From Curvularia sp. ZM96 (Eukaryota; Ascomycota; Dothideomycetes; Pleosporales; Pleosporaceae): a stretch of DNA of 64,000 bases. Positions 10,774 to 22,754 of this stretch are shown piece by piece; within the stretch, counting starts at the first letter, position 1, and every line of letters begins with the position of its first letter. Under the pieces are notes generated by a model. The model ran no database searches. It saw only the letters and a program-made list of their open reading frames with translations, and was not told the origin of the DNA. The DNA is taken from the NCBI GenBank assembly GCA_022457065.1, contig JAJGBQ010000003.1, positions 1,116,001 to 1,180,000 of the forward strand, in the 5' to 3' direction. A program made the position numbers and the translations under genes.

Positions 10774-11635
10774 ATGGTGCGTAGCCCCGCGCTTCCTCCC
10801 ACATTGCCAAAACATACCCCGCCCTCCTATACACAACCACCACCGTCTCCGTCCACGCCCCATTGCGCATCGCTGACAAGATGCTCTAGGCCGATTCTCT
10901 CACCGAGGAGCAAGTCTCCGAGTTCAAGGAGGCATTCTCCCTCTTCGTAAGTAGCCCCTCCCCCCCCTCGTTGACGCGCGGCTGCCTGCAGCCTCGCCAA
11001 CGGAATCATGGCCATGTTGCTAACATGTCTTTTCTTACAGGACAAGGATGGCGATGGTTAGTGCCCTTTGATCCAATTCGTGCCCACGTACTCTGCGACG
11101 AAATCACTACGCCTCCGCACATACAGGACACATGACTGACCAAGTCGCGCCACAGGTCAAATCACCACCAAGGAGCTCGGCACCGTTATGCGCTCGCTCG
11201 GCCAGAACCCCAGCGAGTCTGAGCTGCAGGACATGATCAACGAGGTTGATGCCGACAACAACGGCACCATTGACTTCCCTGGTACGTCAATCTGCTGGCT
11301 GTAGTCCCCACACGGCCCCACTGACGAGGCTTCCAGAGTTCCTCACCATGATGGCCCGCAAGATGAAGGACACCGACTCCGAGGAGGAGATTCGGGAAGC
11401 CTTCAAGGTCTTCGATCGCGACAACAACGGCTTCATCTCGGCTGCCGAACTCCGTCACGTCATGACTTCTATTGGCGAGAAACTGACCGACGACGAGGTC
11501 GACGAGATGATCCGGGAGGCCGATCAGGACGGCGACGGCCGTATTGACTGTAGGTGCTTGAGAGTCCCGGCGTATTGCTTGCGAAACTGACACAGGCCAG
11601 ACAACGAGTTCGTCCAGCTGATGATGCAGAAGTAA
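10774..11635 (+). CDS. CMD1: Calmodulin
   Basis: Six exons encode 149 residues: 10774-10776, 10890-10946, 11041-11056, 11156-11281, 11337-11549 and 11601-11635. The first coding exon is only the ATG. The protein begins [19 protein letters not shown] and ends [10 protein letters not shown]. Four EF-hands are present, with acidic loops DKDGDG, DADNNG, DRDNNG and DQDGDG. Length and sequence match fungal calmodulin. It is the cytosolic calcium sensor that activates calcineurin, calmodulin kinases and other targets. A TATA element about 90 bases upstream and the CT-rich leader fit strong constitutive expression. All intron ends are GT..AG and all phases close. Confidence 0.97.
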
Positions 11636-14600
11636 GCGTCAGGAGTCGTAGAGTTTGAACGAATATATGCATCATGACAGTAGAACGGCCGAGGGTTGAC
11701 CACGACGAGCCAAGGGACAAGTTGGGCTTTTTCGTGTGTCTTTGTGTGGCGGATTCGGTTGTTAGCAAGACGAGTTGGTTGGTTCTATTGCCCGCAGCTC
11801 TGAGAGTCGTCGGCTCGTATACCTATCCTATCAATTCATTCTCACGTGCCTTTTTGCGTCGACTCTCTGGAAAAAAGTGGGCAACTTTCACAATGGGCAG
11901 AACTTTCCCTCCCCTCTCCTAAAAAAGATTGCTGAGCCACAGTTGCTGCAGGGCCCTGAGGCGGTGCAGCAGCGGATAAGCCCCGACTCTTGGCCGCAGT
12001 GGGTCATGATCTTTGCCGCGCCCGTGCTTGAGCTCGTCGTGGGCCTCGTGTTGCTGCTGACTATGGGGCAGAAGGTATTGCGATCTTCCTATCGTACGAT
12101 TGTGACTCGCAGCGCTCGCATCCCGATGAAGTCTTTGTGGTCGCTGTTCTGGGTAGTGCTAGACATTGTCCGAGTGTTTTGCATAGGGGTTCGGGTTTGA
12201 AAGTGAGCTGATGGCCGGTGTAGGTATCGAAGATGCACATCATGTGGGCCAATATCCGTGACGAACATAGTACGTACGCAGACTGCGCGCTTGCATGCAT
12301 GTTTGACTAAGAAAAGTGGTTCATTTTAGAGGAGACCGAACCATGCATGTAGAAGCGCCATGTCCCATATGATCACCAACACCCACCAACATTGCTGACT
12401 GTAACCTCCAACTCGCCGTACCGAGAAAGTACATGTAAGCGGGAAAACAGAGAGAGTGGCTTATGAATCTATCCCTCATCTCTTATCTCAACATCAATCG
12501 CAGACCACGATCGCCATCTGCCACTCCAACCGTTTCACATTTCCCTTGTTTCCTGCCCCTCTCCTTCCTTTTCCATCCGTGACTTTTCTTCCTTATCTCT
12601 TTCTCGAGGACAGTAGCTCATCCAGCATATCCTCGTGACAAATACTTCAGAAAAACAACGAGTATCCCAGTTCCCCCCACCAATGCCGTCCCTGTCTTCT
12701 CGCCAAGTCCCCTTTGATCTCTTTCATCACTTACTGCCTTTTTTTTTTTGTTTACGTGTGTCGATGCGCTGTATACGCTGCTCATGCTACATGCATGAAG
12801 TCTGTATAGAAGTAGTGTGAGAGAACAGCGATCAAGGAAGTCCCAAAAGGGTTTAGAAAAAAGGGAGTGTGTCTGTAACTCGGGTCTTCCTTCCTTGCCT
12901 CCTTGCACCCGTATCCACGACGTACTGTACACGTAGTATGCCCTAGCGCTTTCTTTTCTCTCTCATGAGATAGGTAGGTGGGAGGAGATCCGCGCTTTGG
13001 CTTCCCTACCCACTCCACTGTGGTCTGTTCTTGGCCGAGTTAGCTTCGCTACGGCTTTCCCTGCACAAGAGAGGGAGGCTGTGAGGAAAGTGAGATCGAG
13101 GGACGGTGGGAAGGGAGGGGAAGGTTCCGGCCGGTGAAGATCTTCGCGGACGGATGGGAAGACATGACTAGCTAGTTAGCTGACTCGGTATCCAGGTACG
13201 CGCATGGAGGTTCGTATCTGTAGATGTTTTTGTGCAAGAGAGCAAGGGCGTGGCGAGGGTACGTGGAGGGGTATGTTTTACGATCTACTCCGCATTGCGG
13301 TTCCGTTGGGGTTCGCCATTTGGGGTAACCGGACCTTGGAGGCTGATTTTGCTTGGGATGTGGGGGGGAAGGGGAGGGGGGTACGCGGTATCGGAAAATA
13401 TCTACGCATGTACCAGTAAGTCGAAGTAAGCTGGAGCGGAGTAGAGAGGTTCCGGTCATGATACCGGGGAAGACGGGTAGACGGTGTTTTTTTCGTATCT
13501 CTGTCGATTCTTTTTCCTCTTTTCATGTCCTTGTTCGGCTTCGGATTCGGGTCTCAGACGGATGCATGGAAGAGACGAGGGGGTATTTCGTGCTAGCATC
13601 TTCATTTACTAGCTCCAAGGGCTGTGTCGGAGTGGCAGATCATCGGGGAATTTTTATTTTTCCACTCGGGCGTATTATTCCAGCGTGTGTCAGAGTGGTT
13701 TGAATGTGCCTGAGTAAGACGGGAACCAACACAGGGTGCCTGTGTGGAGGAGAAACGGCGATGATGAGAGGGGGCTTGGAAACGGTTATGCATGAAATAA
13801 GTACTAGAATAGGAAAAGTCTGGATTTGTCAACGTTTGCATCTTTCACATGATCTCTTTTTCTCTCCGCGAAGGCCGATGGCTTTGATCTGGGTAGTAAC
13901 GATCAACGCAAGATAGTCTTCTGCTGTCAAAATCGGAACGCACGTCTGTCAATCGCAACCCTAGTTCGTATCGGGGAGCCGGGCCACGCTGAGACTACGT
14001 TGTAGCGGCATGGGGGTCGGTCTGGAGAGATACGTTAGGTATGCCGAAAGTGTACCCATGTAGAAGACACGACAAATGGCAGGTGGCAGGGATGTTATGT
14101 GAGACAAGCGAACACCCAAGGACGTGGTTTGCATATCAAGTTCCCTAGGCTATATGTCACTATCACTGCCTGTGCACTGCATGAACATTCCCTTGTCTTC
14201 TCTGTTGTCTTTTTCTCTTTCTTTGTCTTTTATGTGGGATGGCGGGAGGGAGTCCCTGTCATGCAATGGGAGCTGGAGATCGAGCACGTGGGTCAAGGTA
14301 GTGAAGGAAGACATGGATCTGTGAGAGTGAACTTTGTAGCTACGATGCCATGGTTTATATGACCTAAACTGAAATGCAACCATACAATAAATCCTACAAT
14401 TAAAGGGATGATAGTCTGATAAAAGGTCATGAAGGGGTGCACTTCGCTGCAACAACAAAACTATACAAGGTAGCTAGAATGCAAGCTGCCTCAGAGCATT
14501 CTCAGCTCTCTAGTATTGTCACCTGGTTCTCTTTAGTGAGATGACGTCCTTGTAACAGGACGACGCAAAGCCAAGACAGTGCCTGAATTGAGCTGAGTGG

Positions 14601-17600
14601 CTGTTACTAGTTACGATCCTGTGGTGACACCACAAGAGAGCACACTCTCGTCACATGCATCTGCAACGGGCGCATGAACTGGAGCTGAGGTGGCTGTAAG
14701 ATGGTCTAGCCAAAGAGAATACAGTAGTGGCGAATAAACACTCGACTTCAAAACTGTATGTAGCAGAAAGAGGAAGTGGTAAGTAAGTGTTCGGACCTGG
14801 GACTCCGGTGGTTCGCCTTGGGTGCTCCAAGTGCTTACTGTGAGACAATGATTAATCTTCATATAACCTCGAGTACAGGAGCGCGGATTGTACTATATCT
14901 CTAGGCTTGTTAGTACCAATAATCATCATCAAAGCTCGTCATGGTGCAGTTCGAAGATGTAGATCTGCGTGGCGGAATGGACAAGGCATCCTGAAACTCG
15001 TCGTCATATAGCGAGGCGTAAACAGACAAACTTGCCGAAACAGTCCAATCAACTAAATGAAGGGGACTCGGATTCAAGATAGTATGCAATGGTGTGCGTT
15101 ATCGGGAGCTGTCGCACAGTAGTCCAACGTTGGTTCAGCCCTGGGGACTGATCGACTTCAGTTACATAAGCCACCGAGCGTTTGATGAATTGCGTGTGAA
15201 TTAGGTTTGGGCAGCAAGACAAATCGAAGAAGGTTTGTGAATCCCCTTTCGTACACGTGGCGGAGAATGTAGCTTTGCATGGTTGGTGCTCACCCTAGCT
15301 GGTTAGCGGATCTCTCAGCATCTTCGTTGTGAAGTTACCAAGCGAGTCTACCACAATTATTCCCCAGACTCCCGAACAAGGTCTAGAGTTGGCACAGACC
15401 TCATGCAGATCTCCTGGGCGGCTGCAAGCACTGCAGCGGTTTCCTCAACACCTAAGAACTTGGGTTTACCGTAAGCATGGCTAGAACGTTGGGTGATCAT
15501 GTTGAGGTAGAAACCTTCGGTTTGAACCAGTATACACGTCTCCATCCAGCGATGACATGGATGTAGCAAGTCTTTTACTCTCCCATGTGCGGGGCCGAGA
15601 CTCGACAATGAGGGCGACGCGAAGGCGACAAGAGAGACGCTGCCTCGGTGACTGCTCCGACGTGTTCCGCCATGTTGGTAGCAAGCCAGATGATTCATGG
15701 GCTTTGGTAAATCCGGAACTGTCGAATGTGATGAGGTGCTACCACTGCATATGTGTAACGTGACTATGGATGGTAGCTGAAACTTACATGTGCCTGCGAT
15801 GGCTACTTCGTATCTGCAATTCCTAAATCGTGCATATCCTAGAGGCTCTGGATATATGCTCACCATTTGGTGTTCTGCTGAGTCTCGATCACCTTGGGTT
15901 TGCGTGAAACGTTGACACAGCCCCTGGGTCCGTAAATAGGATTGTTGCAGCGGGGAACGAACGGCTTACTTCGTAGGACCACAGTTGGGCGGTCCGACCG
16001 TAGTCAAGCGTGGCCCGCGGAGTCGACTCCGATCACATGTGTTGAGCTAAACGTTCCGTCCCGGTACCAGACGATACCCCTCTCTTCTAGGAATGCTCCG
16101 ATGACTGCCTAACAACGCAGGGACAGCCTAGCGAGGTCCCTGCTGTGGGCGTATCGCGGTTTACTTGTCCAAGTCGTTTTGAACTTTATATAAGCAGTGG
16201 CTTCCCGAGAGATCCGCAAATTGTCAGAAAATGGTAGCAAGATGGGCCACGTCATTCAGACAGTAGTCGTTGCTAGTTGCTAGAAGGACAAAGTACAAGT
16301 GTACTGTACGCCAGACGTTGAAGTCAAATGAGACGGTCGTTCGGGGAAGTGTCAACTGGGGTTGGTTGGGGCGGTGCCTCAGGCAATACGAGTCACAAGG
16401 TCTACGCCAATACCGAAGTGATACCGGTATCGTACAACGGCACACCCGCACTGCTGTTCTGGTGTACCGAAGATTGAGGTATCCGCGCAAGGCCCCTTTT
16501 CGCTCGGTAGTGTCTGTCGTCTCCAAGTTAGTCTGCCAGTCGCTTAGGCGCCATCGCATGATGACATCAGATATGCCCCGGTTTGGCCAAGCGACCAAGC
16601 AACCACGTGGAGACGCTATGACCTTCTTGCGTACCTTTCTCTGTTCTTTCAATAGTCGTCCCTTTTCTGCACATGCTACGGTAAATGTGTAGCGAGAAGG
16701 TTGGGAAGTTGAATGACTAGAGCAGTCTCCTGAAGTGAGGCGACCAACGAGCACGAACCAGCGAGAGCAGGCGGGGTTGCGCAAGAAGGGAACATGTCGT
16801 CAACGCAGCTGTGGATACATATGGTAGCAAAGGGAAGTTGACGAAACCCGAGATTGGCAAACTAGCCTCATCCTAGGCATGCACCGGCCAGGGTGCCATG
16901 GTCTCAGGTGGATGCACTAAGGGCAAAGCTACGTGAGACCGTCGTTGACCCTCTACGCAACAGCAATTCCATTTTCTGAACTTGTTTTGGGATTGGCAGT
17001 AGGCACCATCGTTTTCATGCGCCGATAAGCGGTCCAGGAAATGATGAAGCTACCATGTTGCTTCTGTCGCTACCAATGTCATCCTTTGCAACACGGTAAC
17101 GAAGGGAGCGGTAGCGATGACACTCGAGGCTCATAGACACACACTTGGCTGCAGTGACCCCGGATCCATGCATGTGTCCAGGTACTGAGAATGACAGATT
17201 GCCGCCATTGGCCCTCGATCACTCCGGGAAACATGCCTCCCGTAGCAGGCAAGCATCTTTAAATGAGTGCAGAAATGCAGGGAGAGAGGGTAGAACGAGT
17301 AGACAAGATGATTGGCATCAAGCGGGGAGCAAGCGTGATTCAGAACGACATCTGAATCATGGGTTGCCCTGTCATGGAGGTAACTATCGCGAGAATGCCA
17401 TACACAGCAACGTACTACACTCGTATAGTAGTGTAGAACGAGATGCACCATGATCCGTTTTGGGCACACGTGGACAAAGCAGCAGCCAGTGAGTCTCTTT
17501 CGGGAAGATGGATGCGTGTTTGCTCGTCTACGTTTGCGCTGAACCTGCAGCCGACTTTGTTGCGCTAAGTGAATGGCGCCCCGCCAACTAGGCCAGTGGG

Positions 17601-19427
17601 CGAATCGGCACCAATTCCGCGAGAAAAAAACCAGTAAGACGAAGAATCTTTTATTGGCAGAGAGAAGAGAAGAGGAATGCATGCGGATGGGGAATACGAA
17701 AGAAGACTGGCGGTGGGGGTGATTTTTCGTCCCATGTGGGTGCGGGAGGTGCGGATTCTGTCGTGTGCGTGATCATACTTTGTAAAAGAGGATAGCTTAG
17801 ATAGACCAAGCCATGGTGTTGGTTGGCTGGATGCCTGAACTCGGCAGGCCTTGCCTGCCCTGCCGCAGATCTGGAGATCGAGTTCTGTCGAGGGACGTTG
17901 TGGTTGCTCGTTGAGCAGCTGTGGCGACGGTGGTTCTGTCATGATGTTCAGCATCCACGTGCGCGCCATGTGCAGCCGACTGCGCGAAGACCCGCACGGG
18001 GCCGGAAGATCCAGCGGGTGTGAGAGGGCCGGAAGAGTTGCATGGCTTTGTCGTCGCAGGCGGCAAGAGCGCAAGCCTACGAAGTACGATGGGAAGTATG
18101 TCGTATGTTCGGCGTCCAGCTGCAGGTTGGATTTTCATGGCAATTCATGGCAATGGCAGATTCGAGGTGGAGTTTCGCATGACGTGCTCATCTAGGGGCG
18201 GGTTTCCCTTAGGGTCGTTGTTATAGAGGACTGTTTACGGGTCAGGTCGTTTCTCAGGGTCGCATTGCTCGTCAGGGTCGTGGCATTAAGGCGGCTGCAG
18301 GTTTCTAGAAAAGGCGCATGTCCGTCGTATCCACCTGGCGCCCAAAGTCGCCCGCAGAGGCTGACTCGGTGGTTGAGGTCGCGGGAGAGGCCCTTTCCAA
18401 TGAGTTCAGGAAAGCTTCTAGCGCGTTCTGTAGTCGCAAGCCACAGAGGCGACCAGCGGTGGCTAGGAGGAGACATGGCGAGGCGAGGGGGTCTTTTGTG
18501 TCATGGAGATGCATGTGGCAAGTGTGACGTGCTGTCTGGTGTGTCTGTCTCTTCTGCTGGCCGCCCGACAGGAGCAGCAGCGTGGCCGTCGGCGTGTCTC
18601 TCCTGACTGGGCCCAGCTCGCTCCGGACACGGATCAGGGAGAGTGAGGATGCGCACTGCGAACGGTCTCTGACCCGGCGGCATGGGCCCGCGCAGGCTGA
18701 ATCAGTGGTATCGTAATGGCGAATGGGCGCGTGGGGCGTGGGCCCGGAGGGCGCCAACCCTCCCTATTTTGCGAGGCGGGCGCCGGCGTGGTGCCCCGTG
18801 CCGGGGGGGCCAGATGGGCGATGCGAGGGCGTGTTCCCTGCTCGCAAAAGGGCCGGCGGGACAGCGATAGTGGATGCCACATGGAACCCCGACGCGCAGC
18901 TGCAGGCTCTAGTTTAGCGGCGCGAGAGCACCTACAGCACGCACTCTCTCCTCCCTCCAGAGGAGCGTCCGTGTGCCACGGCTCGAATCGCGCGCGCGCA
19001 ATGGCAGCCCCCGGTTCACGCAGCTTGCCGGTACCTGGAGCGTCAACTAAAAGGCCCACACAGCCCCAAGCCTCTCGCGGCCTGCCCTGTCCTCCTCGAT
19101 GCTGAAACGTGCTTGAGGCGATCCAAAAGCGAGCCCTGCTCCCATCCCCGTTCCCACGCCCTCTCCCGGCCCTTCCATGTCCAACGGGTTTGACCTTTCT
19201 TTGTCTGGCCGCCGCCGTCCTCTGCCACCCCACAAGCATTTCCACGACCCTCTGCCCGCCCGCCGTCTTCTTTTCACCAACCCCAATTCCGCCTCCACCT
19301 CTTCCTGCAACTCCACCACCACCACCAAACCAAAAAAGGCCGTCCAGTTTGGTCCCCTCGTCGGCCACAGCGACAGTACAGCCTCCCCAGCACCCATTGT
19401 GACCCGTCTGGGGGCTCAGGCGCGCTC
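11636..19427. other. 7.8 kb without a supported gene
   Basis: The first 300-600 bases are probably the calmodulin 3' untranslated region, and the last several hundred (CT- and CCA-rich from about 19100) are the promoter and leader of the Far1-like gene. In between I found many short overlapping open frames on both strands, none with protein-like composition, splice continuity or family motifs. The longest is 186 codons at 16224-16784 (-). An orphan TATATAAG lies at 16187-16194. An 8-base inverted repeat (16117-16124 with 16136-16143) lies just before it. A non-coding transcript, a decayed repeat or a fast-evolving small gene remains possible. Confidence 0.5.
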
Positions 19428-22400
19428 ATGTCTTTCCTAGGATTCCGCCCCAACTCGCGCAGCAGTCACACTGCAAAGTCGTCCTTCACCTCGCACAACC
19501 ACCGGTCCGACGCCAACCTTGCCTCACAACCCCTCCCGCCGCGCTCCACCAGAGGCGTCACGGGCGCCATGGACATTGAGAAGAGCCGGACCCGCCGAGA
19601 CCGGACCTTCATTGGCAGCGAATGCTGCGTCTGCGAAGAGAACCTCGAGTACACACTGCGTGGCGAGCGCATCCTGCAGCTCTCTTGCGGCCACGTCTCG
19701 CACGAAGCCTGCTTCTACGAGTACATCCGTGAGTTCGAGTCGCAGCACTGCCCGACCTGCGATGCCGCCCTAGCGCTGGACACGAGCCGAGGCGGAAACG
19801 TGCTGGACCTTGGTAGGCCTTCACCAGAAGCTGCGCCGCGTGACCCTGCTGATATGGGGACAGAGAAACTTTCCACCATTGTGCGTTCAGTTCAGAATGA
19901 GCCCTCGACGTCTCAGCATTCGGACGGCCACCGCAGTGCCTCCAACACACCCACCCCTTGGGACACTCAAACGGTTTCGTCCGAGAGGCGCCACGACGAC
20001 GCCTCCCAAGGTCGTCCTCGCAATGGCAGCAATGCCTCTGCTTCTTACTCATCCACCCACCACCACAACCGCCAGCGAGACAGCAGCCACAGCCGCGACC
20101 GTGGATCCGACAGAGGCGGCTCCATTTCCAGGGCCCATGGCCGCAGCGATTCAGGCGCCACGGGCCTGGCCTCTTCCAACGACTATGCCCCGACGCATGA
20201 CGGCCGCCGGCACGACTACGATGTCCAGTCTATGGAGACTAGCCTCAGCAGCCCGCGCGGCATGCTCAAGAGCCCCATTCCCGCACCCACTGTCACTGTC
20301 CGCAGCGAGTTCCCCACATTGAGCAGATCGCGACAGCAACAAAGCCTCACCTGCCTCGTCACCGTCGAAGTCGTCGAGGGAAAATGGCGGCCCGACCCCG
20401 AGGACATGCGCAGTGCGCCGGCCCTTCCCTCGGTCGCCAGTGTTGCAGAGAGCAGCTACGGACGTAGCAAATCGCCCGTAACTAGCAGGCCGTCGGAGCC
20501 CCAATACGAACCACCAGAGGTGTTGGATGAAATTACCGAGGATCTTCACGCCCGTGTCGACAATTGGCATGGCTTGGACTTTTCGCGCTTTGGCAAGCTG
20601 CGACTCCACGGCCACATTCGTGTCGGAAAGGACCGCCAGTCTTGGCAGGAACTCGAGTGCTACCTCTTCTCCGAGATGCTCATCTGCGTCAAGGAGAAGA
20701 AGATTACCCAGCCTCAGTGGGAGGGCGCATCGCCAACAAAGAAGACAAAATGCACCCTCAAGGGCTCCATTCTGATCAAAAAGCACCTAAATCAGGTCGA
20801 GCACTCACCCGACAATCTGATCTTGACACTCAGCCTCTCCGTGGCAGAGCTCCCAGCCTTCCATCTGCAGTTCCGGGACCCGAGCCAGCTGGAGCTGTGG
20901 CGACGCGCACTCATGGATATTCGCCTCGACTTCCCTGTCGCTAACCGGATGCCCGAATACGACCAGGACAATTCTGGCACCGAGGAAGACGACTACCGAA
21001 GGCCGAAGCGGGTTTCTTCCATCAACTCTTCGTACGGTGCTGCCAGATCGACCATGACTGCCCCTACAGAATACAGCACATCACGTGCTGGCATGCCAGA
21101 GCCCCGCCTGGGTGCCTCGGTACACGTCCCTGTCGACATTGTCGTGGTCATACCCGTCTCCTCATCTATGCAAGGCTTGAAGATCAATCTACTCCGGGAC
21201 ACTTTGCGCTTCTTGGTCAATAACCTTGGCGAGCGCGATCGCATGGGCCTTGTCACCTTTGGCTCCAGCGGCGGTGGCGTTCCCATTGTGGGCATGACCA
21301 GCAAGGTTTGGAGAGATTGGTCAAAGGTGCTCGACTCCATTCGCCCGGTTGGACAGAAGAGTCTGCGTGCTGACGTGGTGGATGGAGCCAATGTGGCTAT
21401 GGATCTGCTCATGCAGCGCAAGTCGAGCAACCCCCTTTCGTCCATTCTCCTCATCAGCGACTCGTCCGTCTCTGACACCGAGAGCGTCGACTTTGTCGTG
21501 TCTCGCGCCGAGGCTGCCAAGTAAGTATACATAACCATCTTACTGTTGAATGTTGATTTGCAGTACTAACATGCGTTTAGGGTCTCTATCCACTCCTTTG
21601 GCCTAGGACTAACGCACAAGCCCGACACGATGATTGAGCTTTCTACACGGACCAAGGCGTCTTACACCTACGTCAAGGACTGGATGATGCTTCGCGAGTG
21701 CGCGGCCGGATGTCTGGGTTCACTCCAGACCACATCGCACCAGAACGTGAAGCTGAAGCTACGTCTACCGGAAGGCTCTCCCGCCAAGTTTGTCAAGATC
21801 AGTGGCGCACTGCATATTACCAAGCGAGCTACCGGGCGAGACGCTGAAGCCTCGCTAGGTGACTTGCGCTTTGGCGACAAGAGGGACATCTTGGTGCAAT
21901 TGGCCATTGCACCAGACACTGGTTCCCCCGAGCAGCTTCCTCAGGATCCTTGGGAGTCGATTGTGTCCGGCCTGGAGGCTCTAGGCGGTCCGCTGGACCA
22001 AGATGACTCCCGCACACTCAGCGTTGAAGAAGTGCCATTGATCCAGGCAGATCTCACATATGGTGACATTCTCCGGGAAGGATCCCTTGCCCACCTGCCA
22101 CGACCATCACTCCTGGCCATTACTCTACTACCTTCTGGCCCAAAGAAGAACTCCACCGGGCTTCCCCCCACACCACCCATTCCGCCTCACCCACACGTCG
22201 TACAGCGACGCATGGAACTACTTACATCCGACATGTTGACACGCGCACTAACGCTTGTTTCACGCGGCCAGCACGAACGAGCACATCACCTGCTCACAGA
22301 AACACGCAGTATTCTCAAGGGACTAGGCAAGGGGGGTCTGCCCCCACTTCCACCTCCTGGTCACCGGCGCAACGACCCAACTAGTGCAAATGGCAGCACA

Positions 22401-22754
22401 GGATCGGCATCACCTACCGCTGCCACTAATGACATCCGGGCTCGAACACCCTCACCCCATGCCGACACCCCTTTCACCCCTGCCGCTGGCATTGATGTCC
22501 GCACGATGCATGCACTCGACGCAGAACTCGAGTCCAGCCTGGAATGGATCAACCACCCCGCCGTCTTTGGTCGGGACTCGCGCAAGGCGGTTCTTCAGGC
22601 GATTGGCGTTATTTCATCCCAACGAGCATACACATTTAGGTCTCCAGCCGAGTCTCTTTGGGCAGAGCGCATTGCTGGCATCAAGCGTCTGTCTGAACTC
22701 TCCCGGGATTGGCGGGAAACCGGAGATCAGGAAGCATTGATGGAGGAGAACTAA
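19428..22754 (+). CDS. RING-H2 / PH / VWA protein, Far1-like scaffold
   Basis: Two exons, 19428-21520 and 21581-22754, encode 1088 residues; the join gives EAAKVSIHSFGLG. A RING-H2 domain lies at residues 66-111 (Cys66, Cys69, Cys87, His89, His92, Cys95, Cys108, Cys111). A Ser-rich disordered stretch follows. A PH-like domain covers about 385-502 (LHGHIRVGKDRQSW through ELWRRALMDIR). A von Willebrand A domain covers about 564-745, then a long C-terminal region with Pro-rich linkers. The order RING-H2, PH, VWA is that of yeast Far1 and Ste5, scaffolds of the pheromone MAP-kinase pathway, so a similar role is inferred. The VWA metal site reads IPVSSSM where DxSxS is expected. An alternative start is Met48 (MDIEKSRTRR). 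Confidence 0.82.

Noticed and set aside
11775..12200. 141-codon frame downstream of calmodulin with hydrophobic stretches
   Set aside because: It lies in the probable calmodulin 3' untranslated region. The hydrophobic runs come from G/T-rich sequence.
14958..15085. tRNA-like A box (TGGCGGAATGG) with a weak B box about 100 bases later
   Set aside because: The acceptor, anticodon and T stems do not pair, so it is not a working tRNA; at most a decayed fragment.
15357..15866. 169-codon minus-strand open frame
   Set aside because: Composition is not protein-like, no splice context was found, and frames of this length occur by chance in the region.
16224..16784. 186-codon minus-strand open frame, with a 140-codon frame opposite
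   Set aside because: Both are Arg/Ser-rich without domain or bias. Two long opposing frames in GC-balanced sequence fit chance.
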